From Saccoglossus kowalevskii (Eukaryota > Hemichordata > Enteropneusta > Harrimaniidae), in NCBI RefSeq assembly GCF_000003605.2, contig NW_003141313.1:337227-361759 (forward strand): a DNA stretch of 24,533 nucleotides, written 5' to 3'. Positions 1 to 8,900 of the stretch are shown one piece after another. The position numbers were made by a program, and so were the translations under genes. Position 1 is the stretch's first letter. Each line of letters starts with the position of its first letter. Under the pieces are notes generated by a model. The model worked only from the letters and a program-made list of their open reading frames with translations. It was not told where the DNA came from and made no database searches.

Positions 1-434
1 CAGAAATGGGAATTTAAGTCCAGGCACAGAGTTAAAAGGTCATAAAACATTTGCTTAAATGTTGTGTATGTAAATATAGGACAACATCTGATGAACATTC
101 ATATCACATGAATACAAAAAAATAACTCTTAGTCACTATAAGGAGATATCCAGATATCTGTTTACAGTCAAAAGCTATTTATAAATTTATCTCTCAGAAT
201 TGTGTTTATGAAGTGATATTTTAAAAAATGCAATGGGCTACTACCAATTAATTCACTCCAAGAAAAAATAGCAAAAACATCTAGAGAAATAAATAGGTTA
301 AGTATTAAACACAAAAATGACATAGACATGGTCAAAAGGTTTTATAGTTTTACATACTGTTGGCTTGACACAAACAATAACTATTCTTATATGTTAGCTG
401 TTATCGAGAATCAAAAGAGTAAGAAATAAACTAA
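1..434. other. Unassigned AT-rich sequence
   Basis: I see no coding frame, RNA gene or clear repeat here. I looked for the reverse transcriptase catalytic box (YADD-type) that should precede the LINE fragment on the right and did not find it, so this stretch is probably flanking DNA rather than an upstream part of the element. Confidence 0.4.
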
Positions 435-1535
435 ATGGCCACCAGTCAGCCATTTTTAATACATTTGTTGATCTATAACATGATTTGGAAAAGAAATCAA
501 TATAAAGATTTCAATTATCTTGGCTTAACTATGAGCCCAAATGGTAAATTTAAAGATGCCATGAAAAACCTAAAAAGAAAAGGAATAAAAGCCTTATTCT
601 CATTAAAGACCAAAATTGGATCTGGTAATCTGGACATGTCCATACTACTGTCACTATTTGATAAACTTATCAGACCAGTTATTGTGTATGGGAGTGACAT
701 TTGGGGAGAAGAAAGCTCTACAAAATCAATTGTAGAGGATGTTCAGCTTACATACTATCGGTACATTCTTGGTATCTCAAAAAATACACCAATCATGGCA
801 ATATATAGTGAATTGGGAAAATTACCTCTTGACTCTTTTATTAAGAAACAAATGATAAAATATGCCAATCGTATTGCAAATTCCACAAATACTCTACTTC
901 AAGAAGCATACTATGTCAATAAAATTATTAAAAGTAAATGGTTTAAAAAACTTGATCTGATATTAAATAATATTAACCATTCTTATCTTTTAAATGAAAC
1001 AAATATTATCTCATTATCAAAATTAAAAACAATTGATGAGAAATTAAAAGAAGAGTTTACAACTGAGTGGAAAAATGAAATAAATAATGACAATAGGAAA
1101 AAATCAAATTCTAAAAATAAACTAAGAACCTACAAACTTTTTAAAACCAAAATAGAACAAGAAAACTACTTAACAATTATGAAAAACAGTGAACTTCGCA
1201 AATCCTTAACAAAATTTAGACTTGGCAACCACTGTCTGAAAATTGAAACAGGCCGGCATACAGGATTGGATTTTAAAGACAGAGTCTGCAATATGTGCGA
1301 CAATGACCATGTTGAAGATGAACAACATTTTGTCACAAATTGTCCTCATTACAATGAAATAAGATCAAAACTTTACATTGTAGCTAATAAACGTATACCA
1401 AATTTTGACAAATTTAGTAATGAAAATAAATTCATATCATTACTAAGTGACGAGAAAATGTCAATTCCTTTAGCGCAATATTTAAAAAACTGTTTTAATA
1501 CAAGACAGCAGCACCTACATAAACTAAGCCAGTAA
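435..1535 (+). CDS. LINE ORF2 C-terminal fragment (366 codons open)
   Basis: This is the C-terminal third of a retrotransposon polyprotein. The FNYLGL motif at residues 26-31 is the conserved segment just after the RT palm (thumb start). KLIRPVIVYGSDIW near residues 77-90 is the usual thumb-region follow-on. Near the C-terminus there is a CCHC-like knuckle, C285-X2-C288-X9-H298-X4-C303, common in LINE C-terminal domains and thought to bind nucleic acid. The rest is lysine- and asparagine-rich. The first 20 or so residues do not look like LINE protein and are probably flanking sequence read in frame by chance, so the ATG at 435 is not a real start. No stop or frameshift interrupts the 1.0 kb of element coding sequence, which points to recent insertion. 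The RT active site is missing, so no activity is expected. Confidence 0.75.
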   Translation: MATSQPFLIHLLIYNMIWKRNQYKDFNYLGLTMSPNGKFKDAMKNLKRKGIKALFSLKTKIGSGNLDMSILLSLFDKLIRPVIVYGSDIWGEESSTKSIVEDVQLTYYRYILGISKNTPIMAIYSELGKLPLDSFIKKQMIKYANRIANSTNTLLQEAYYVNKIIKSKWFKKLDLILNNINHSYLLNETNIISLSKLKTIDEKLKEEFTTEWKNEINNDNRKKSNSKNKLRTYKLFKTKIEQENYLTIMKNSELRKSLTKFRLGNHCLKIETGRHTGLDFKDRVCNMCDNDHVEDEQHFVTNCPHYNEIRSKLYIVANKRIPNFDKFSNENKFISLLSDEKMSIPLAQYLKNCFNTRQQHLHKLSQ

Positions 1536-1687
1536 TACATTCCTTGTATTCAACTTATTATCTTTTTTTTTTTTTTAATGCCTTTTTGTTCCCTTACTCT
1601 TTATGTGGTTATTTTTCTTTTACTAATATCTGATTTGTAACCCTTTTCATCCCCTCCGAGGGATGTTGTGTGTTAATAAATAAATAA
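480..1687 (+). mobile_element. 5'-truncated LINE (non-LTR retrotransposon), 3' end
   Basis: The element keeps only the part of ORF2 after the reverse transcriptase palm, a 3' UTR of about 150 bp and a short A-rich tail made of AATAAA-like repeats at 1674-1687. The left boundary is estimated: recognisable element protein begins just before the FNYLGL motif (about 510), while the open frame starts at 435. The catalytic RT and endonuclease domains are absent, as expected for a copy cut short during target-primed reverse transcription, so this copy cannot move by itself. A repeat-unit tail instead of a pure poly(A) is seen in CR1/L2-like and RTE-like families; I cannot assign the clade from this fragment. 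Target-site duplications were not identified. Confidence 0.8.
1648..1665 (+). other. 3' UTR hairpin of the LINE
   Basis: CATCCC at 1648-1653 pairs perfectly with GGGATG at 1660-1665 around the six-base loop CTCCGA. It lies about 9 nt before the tail. In several LINE families the reverse transcriptase recognises a 3' stem-loop in its template RNA; this hairpin is well placed for that role. The pairing is seen directly; the function is inferred. Confidence 0.55.
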
Positions 1688-2159
1688 GATACTAGGCATA
1701 ATGTAAAGGTCTCAGAACTTGAGCACTGATACTAGGCATATTGTGGAGGTCTCAGACCTTGAGCACTGATACTAGGCATAATGTAAAGGTCTCAGAACTT
1801 GAGCACTGATACTAGGCATATTGTGGAGGTCTCAGACCTTGAGCACTGATACTAGGCATAATGTAAAGGTCTCAAAACTTGAGCACTGATACTAGGCATA
1901 TTGTAGAGGTATCAGAACTTGGGCACTGATACTAGGCACATTATAGAGGTCTCAAAACTTGAGCACTGATACTAGTCATATTGTAGAGGTCTCAGAACTT
2001 GGGCACTGATACTAGGCATATTATAGAGGTCTCAAAACTTGAGCACTGATACTAGTCATATTGCAGAGGTCTCAGAACTTGGGCACTGATACTAGGCATA
2101 TTATAGAGGTCTCAAAACTTGAGCACTGATACTAGGCATATTGTAGGGGTCTCAGAACT
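1688..2159. repeat. 40-bp tandem satellite, about 11.8 copies, 80-bp higher-order unit
   Basis: Units start every 40 bp from 1688 (1688, 1728, 1768 and so on to 2128) with no indels. Each begins GATACTAGGCATA and contains AGGTCTCA followed by GAACTTGAGCACT or a variant. Two kinds of unit alternate. Units 1-4 alternate ATGTAAAGG with TTGTGGAGG. Units 7-12 alternate a TTATAGAGG/CAAAACTTGAG form with a TTGTAGAGG/CAGAACTTGGG form. The array starts exactly where the LINE tail stops. Confidence 0.95.
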
Positions 2160-2924
2160 CAGAATACTTAGCACCTTAGATTTATCACAGATATCTTGGA
2201 CTTTCATTGCTGCAACTCTTCAACTAATGAACAAGTCATGAAAACTACACTGGCACTGAATGTTTTTCATACATATATTACTTTTTATAAACTATCGAAC
2301 TGTCATTAATATCTTTTATGTTGCAGCAACAGCATATCTTCAACTTTAGAAATATTACTTATACTTGCAGTGCTATGACCAGCAACAATAATATAGGGTA
2401 GTGGAATAGATGCTTGGCAGTATGTTCTGTACATGCGATGAATGGCTGTGCATTAAACTATTTTCTCTTGGTGATTTTTTTTTTTCAGTTGCTGATATAC
2501 AAGACATGCAATGGGGATAATAAAGATGCATTCCTGTGACGATAAAGTTTTTTTTCAGCTATTTGGACAAGATAAACGTGTAACAAGTGTGTGTAATTTG
2601 ATAACCTGCGATTGGATGTCCACCTTGAGCTGTCAGAGAGGGGAGGGAGATCACATCAGAATGCTGAAACAAAAATAACGTTAGTAAAAGTACATAAGAA
2701 CCACTGCTACCTTAGGAGAACCAAGGTTCTCACTCCCTTACTCTTCTTCCTCTCCTCCTGCTGTCATAATTTTATCCAATGTGCCTTTCACGTTTCCTCC
2801 CCTAATGACTGGTCTCTCCTTATGAACAGGCTAAATTTACCAGGAAAGAAATTGTAAAAAGATTTTGTGTCAACAATCAACAAATATTTACCTGTTGTTA
2901 CCAGACATCTGACATATGGGACAC
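2160..2924. other. Non-coding sequence downstream of, or in the 3' UTR of, the troponin T gene
   Basis: No gene is supported apart from the alternative terminal exon candidates on the minus strand (2738-2801 and 2892-2936; see findings). No AATAAA polyadenylation signal on the minus strand is evident between 2925 and 1700, so the transcript end could not be placed. The 81-codon plus-strand frame at 2612-2857 has no recognisable content. Confidence 0.4.
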
Positions 2925-2936
2925 TTAGTTTTTCTT
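2925..2936 (-). CDS. Candidate terminal coding exon of troponin T (KKN, stop)
   Basis: A strong acceptor (TTAACATTTTTCAG) is followed in phase 0 by AAG AAA AAC TAA, giving a C-terminus ...FTEELQAEKKN after exon 21. The intron would be about 1.6 kb. It is the best-looking 3' splice site I found downstream, but other minus-strand acceptors exist (for example before 3644 and 3505) and would also give very short ends, so the call is tentative. Confidence 0.4.
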   Translation of the reverse strand, partial: KKN

Positions 2937-5900
2937 CTGAAAAATGTTAATTGAAAAATCATACATAATGTCAATCAGGTTAAGAAATAATTAGTTTGAC
3001 TTTCCACACTAGTGTTTCACTTATTTTAATTTAAGTTTTAACCTGATTGAAAATAAACTGCAACAGGATGTCTTGCGGAACGATGAACTTGAGATCACAA
3101 AACTCACATATTCTGTTGTAAGCACAGTTATGTGTTGAAAGTCATACTAAAGTCAGTGAAAAAACAACATTAAAAGAAAGTGAAAATAATTATTAAAAAA
3201 AGAGCAGTTGTAAAATAATTGTGTAGAAAAAATTTGCATTCAAACTTCTGTAAGCAAGCCATGTTAGTAACCAGAAACCAGTATCTTTGCTTAGTATGTG
3301 TTTTTGAAAATTCAATTAGTACAGACACTCCATGTCGTGTGATTTGCCATATAATATAGCGACCGAGGCAGAGAAATCATTTTGTAAAAAATAGAAATCA
3401 TGTCATTATATCATGACAGATAAATATTAAATTTTGAATGCTGGTTCTTCATTATTATTTTGATTATTTTTATAAATAGGAATTGACCATCAGAAACTCT
3501 AGGGAGGGTAAAATTCTCAGAGACTATTTTGAAAAAAATACTACAAAAAAAAGCTGTATTTATAAGAGACATTCGGTACCTAAGTAAAGCAACAACAAAA
3601 AACAAATTTACCACAACACCATCCTGAAATAAAAATCTAGCTCAAAACTAGGGAAAAAATAATAGTTTTTGTATTCTAGCATCTCCCCTCTCAGAGTGTC
3701 TAATGCCCAACGTCTTACTAGATAACGAAGAAAGAATAAAGCAGCAAGGTATTGTAGATGAAAAATTAATGGATTAGACAAGATATCAGTGTATACGGTA
3801 ATTTATACAACACACTTAGAGCCATTGATATCACAGAACACAGTACATTAAACATTCATACAAGGTAAATTTTATAAAATGTCAATATAAGTGGCATATT
3901 GAAAATATCACATGTCAAATTTCATCTTTTGTGTGATGCAATTTGACATATAAGTCATGTTAAAAGTCATCAGTCATGACATGTCATCATCAGGTAAACA
4001 AAAATGAATTAACTTATATTATTATATTTTTGCACGACACTGCACGCAAGTTGGCATGATATAGAACATTGTTTATCATGACATGACATGACACGACACG
4101 ACATGTGCTGTGACATGGATTATTAGGTACCACAGCATCATATTTAAGTAATTATGTGCCAAAATATGGTCATAGGTCAGGATTATTGATGATATATTTC
4201 ATGTGAAATATGACATGGGTCATTATGAGCTTATATGACATATGTCACATAAACTATAACATATGTCATTATGAGCTTCAATGACATATGTCACCAGACA
4301 CACACAGACTTTTATAATATCACATCAAAGCGACATGGTTAAAGCATAGTGTTGCTGGTGAAGATTCTGACAGCTGTCAAGAAGCATAACACATTAATAA
4401 GAAAGTAATCACATTATATATCGGTGATCAGCTTTTAACATATTAATCAAACAAAAACATTATATATGAATATATAAATTCATTTTTTTGGTTAACATGT
4501 TATAGTGAGCCAAGACATACCTCTGCTTGTAACTCCTCTGTGAATTTGCTTTTCCTATGATAAAAAGACAAAAAAACAAAAACGTTAATTTTGTTAATTA
4601 TTTTTTCACCTAAAATATAAATATTTCCATGTTCATGTTTTGAATTGATTTAATGAATGTTAACTTACTTGTCAGTACTCGCCATTAGTTTAGCGACATC
4701 CTTCTTAGGACTGGTAGGACAAAGAAAAACAAACATAGATCATTAGAAATTATTGTGCTCAATTATTATGCTTCAATCAACACTGTATTTTGAAATACCA
4801 CACGTTATCTTTAGTATTAGCTGAGAATAACCTCTAATTATTTACCAAAATATATGTCACATACTGTAAAAATGGAATTATTTTTTCGCTGATAAAACAC
4901 TTTATTTTCACTGATTTTTGATCAGTTTAATGTAAAATATATAAAAAAAATTCATTGGATTTATTCTCACTGATTTATCCCTTCAGTAAAAATAGAAAAA
5001 TAAATTCAAGTAAAAAAGCGTCATTTCAAAATGTTGTAAAAGTTTTTCTTACTTCTTTTGCATGTCCTTAAAACGCTCTGTTAGTTCATGAATCTATAAA
5101 ATGAGAAAATAAAAATTTATTTGTAAGTAAAAATCATGATGTATCACACATGACAACTGATGACATCACAATTCACATGTATATATCTCCTCATGATCTG
5201 ATATCACATAAACTTACCGGAAATATATTTCATATCACACATTATGTAAATTGATGACATCCAATGTAAATTAATGACATCCAATGTAAATTGATGACAT
5301 CACATGAAAATTGATGACATCACATAAATTGATGACATCACATGTACATTTATGACATTACATGTAAATTGATGACATCACATAAATTGATGACATCACA
5401 TAAATTGATGACATCACATGTACATTTATGACATCACATGTACATTTATGACATCACATGTAAATTGATGACATCACATAAATTGATGACATCACAAGTA
5501 CATTTATGACATCACATGTAAATTTATGACATCACATGTGAACTGACAAAATCACAATTCATTGCACATTTATTTGACATGACATTCCAACACATAAACA
5601 TAACAACACATTAATTCATGACATTCGTGATTAAGTTTGAAAACTTACATCATATTTCTGGCGCTTCTGCTTTTGGGTCATATCATAAATTGCTCCCAAG
5701 CATTCAGACAATTTTCCCTTAAAATCATTTGCATACTCTCGTAGACGTTCAGGACTGGTCATTGCTCCAATCATCAAGTTGGGAATTCTTTCAGCCATGA
5801 CTTTCTGTTTTTCTTCCTCTTTTTCCACTGCACTCTTGGTAGAAGCTTTGGCCTTTTGGATTGCGCCCTATAAATAAATAAAATATTTAATTTCAGTATG

Positions 5901-8900
5901 TTTTTAATTCATCTAATATAAGATTGATTCTAGTCAACACTTTATAATGTCTTTACATTATTGTGAAACTGAAAATAAATAATTAGTATATTCTTACCTT
6001 GATATCAGAACCTCCAAGATGTTGGCCAATACCTTGAAACTGCATTTGACGAGTCTGCTCACGAGCACGTCGTTTATTCTGAGCAGCAGTTTTCCTAGCC
6101 TCCATTTCTTCTTTGCGTCTCAATGCTTCCTCCTGTGAAGTGGGAAAAAACAGGGTGTAACTAGTGTATGCTTTTCCTGTATTATTTTATATAAATTGAC
6201 ATTCAGAAATTAATATGCAAGGTAATTTAAATATTACGGTTGGGAATATATCAACTATTATTGCATAGCCGATTTATTATACATGTATCAATATAACCTT
6301 GCATCTCATTAATTATCTTACCTCTGCTTTCTTTCTCTTTGCTTCCTCTCTCTCAAGAGCCAAACGGTCTCTCTCTTTTCTCTCAATTTTACGTTTCTCC
6401 TATAAAATAAAAACAATGAGATCATATTTTACACTCAAGTATATAATATTCTCATGTACAATCATAACACCTGTTTTTGGATATTGTAAAACAAACTTAG
6501 ATTGGCAAAGTTTGGACTTTAAAAATTAAAATTAAAAAATTAATAAAGTTAATTGTTAATTTAGCCTTTTTAGCGTGGCCGTGAAAACTAGCATGACCGC
6601 GAAAGAAATCCCTTGCGAAAAGAAGTCCCGACTTTGCCAGTCTAAAACAAACTATGTATAGCAATATCTGAAACCTTAAAATTAAAAAGTAATTTTTTGC
6701 AACAAAAACAAAATAATAATTACATTTTGTATAAGGACACATTTTTTTGTGAAAACTAGAAAATAGAAATCGACAACCACATATTATATTCTTTCATACT
6801 TTTAGCATGCAAATATCAATTAACCTTTATCAACGTTGATATAAAAAAAAGAAAAAAAATGCTTACTCGTCTTTCACGAAGTGCTGTCAATTCAGCAGCT
6901 AATGCTTCTCTATCTTTACGTAGTTGTTCAATGGCCTCTGCCAACATTACATCTTGTTCTTGCTTTCTCTTTTCCTGCATTTCCTGTTAACATAGACAAG
7001 AGACGATATAAGTTTAATAATCCTTTCTGTGCCATAATTTGTTGATTTGAATTAAATAAATACAACTTCCAATTCCCAAATGATCTTGATCTTGATTTTC
7101 GAAGAAATATAGAAAAAAATCATGCAAATTTGTTTTGTGAAAAATAACACTCAAAGTGTTATTGACACTCAAAGTGTTATATATAATGTAAACAAAAACA
7201 AGCAGCCTGTCGGCTGAGATAGCCCCGCTGTTAGCAATGCACATTTCAAATAAAGAACAGAAGATATCATTAGAAAATGAACAACATGTATAGTATCAAA
7301 GCAATCGGACTTGCTGTTTTCAACAAGAAGTCAAAAATATAACTTTTTACCAAAAATAAAAAAAATATTCACCAAAATTAGAGAATTAAAGATATCATTA
7401 TGAAATGAACAAATCCAAGAGAGGTCTACCCAAGGTACATATACACCAAGTATCAAAGCATTCAGGTTTGTAGTTTCCAAGAAGGAGTCAAAAAAGTGAA
7501 AAGTTGACACAGACAACAGCCGACGCCGGATGCCGCTCGACAAAGTCGACAGCGGAGCTAAAAAAGGTGCCTGACTACTTCAAAGAAATTCAATGGCTGA
7601 ATGTAGTTACTAGGAATTTAAGGATATACAACATGTAGTAGGTTTGTTTGACACATTTTAATCAAAATGAACTTTTTATACTATATAGAATCTTAGCTTT
7701 TATAATTCTCTATAAAAAAAACTTACAAGTATCTAATGTATGACATGCTATCGTAGTTGCCAGGATAATGAATTATAATGTGATTATATTTTTAGAAATT
7801 TTTAGAAAAAATTAAACGGTGCATTTGGTAAGATTTCATAGATCAAAACAATTTTGAACTGAACATCAGATCCTATGATGATTGCTACACAAAATGAAAC
7901 ATAGGATGTACAATTGCATTGTGGTCTTACCCTCATCTCTCGTTCTGCATCTGTTTCCTGTCTCACCACTGGGGCAATCTCAGGCACAGGTTGGGGTCTG
8001 GTGGGGAAGAAAAAAAAATGTTGACAATTACAACAAATAATATTAAATACCATATCATAATTAGAAAATGACAAGAATTATCAATGATATACTTCCTATT
8101 TTTGAATTCAAAATCATATGCATCAGAGCGTATTCATATCATATTTGGAATGAAATAGGACCTGACAAGTCTGAAATTGTTGATGTTCAAACTTTTTATT
8201 CTTAATTTAAATTAATCAGATTTAAAAAACTAAATTATGCACATACAGAAACTACTTTTAACATTTGCTTCATTGTTATCATGATTTAAAGCCCTTCATA
8301 GGGGAACACTTTTATGAAAGCCACTCTGACATGTTTTCCGCTACAAATTGTCCCTGATATTAACTAAACTAAAAATACATTACTTCTTTTCTTGTTTCTT
8401 CTCTTCTGGTGGTGGAGGCGTTGGTTCAGGTTCAGCCACAGGTTCTGGCTCAGGTGCTGGCACCTAAAAGTAAAAAGAAATTGCAATAAGAACAGATATT
8501 GCTTAAAAAACAGGATTCTTAAAGAATTTATTCAAACATGGGAAAGACAATCAAGGAAGGGAAAAATAGTTAAATACATGCAAATCAAACACTGGAAGTA
8601 GTCAGTTTTGGTGAGCATAGGGAAAAGTACCAAATGGTATCCAGGTTTACACACCAGATGGTATCCAGGTATGGGTACCATATGGTATACATGTATAGGT
8701 ACCAGATGGTAACCAGGTATAGGTACCAAATGGTATCCTGTCATAGGAACCAGATGGTATCCGGGTATAGATTTAGGGTGGATGCTGGGTGTGGGAGGTA
8801 ATGCACAACAAACACACATACAGGAATCATGGGGTCACTGCAAACTTTGTACAACTAACTTACTTCTGCTGGCTCTTCCTCAGCTGGGGCCTCCTGTAAG

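Noticed and set aside
1688-2159. CRISPR-like array
   Set aside because: Direct 40-bp satellite with no spacers.
2612-2857. 81-codon plus-strand frame
   Set aside because: No recognisable motif, and it overlaps the troponin T 3' region in antisense.
3411-3614. 67-codon hydrophobic minus-strand frame as an extra troponin T exon
   Set aside because: The upstream acceptor is good, but the sequence (FFVVALL-like, then Phe/Ile-rich) is unlike troponin T and looks like AT-rich intron read by chance.
4859-5010. Remnant of an interspersed repeat (TACTGTAAAAATGG followed by TTTTTTCGC and TTATTTTCAC)
   Set aside because: It resembles from memory a common molluscan repeat, but it is too degenerate and AT-rich to support a boundary or family.
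5238-5552. CRISPR-like array
   Set aside because: Units are 17-20 bp head to tail without unique spacers, in a eukaryotic intron.
7802-8074. 90-codon minus-strand frame as a separate gene
   Set aside because: Only its central part is coding, in the frame of troponin T exon 14; the rest is intron.
8532-8819. 95-codon minus-strand frame with YHLVP repeats as a gene
   Set aside because: It is produced by a 24-bp intronic minisatellite whose unit is divisible by three; there is no splice or domain evidence.
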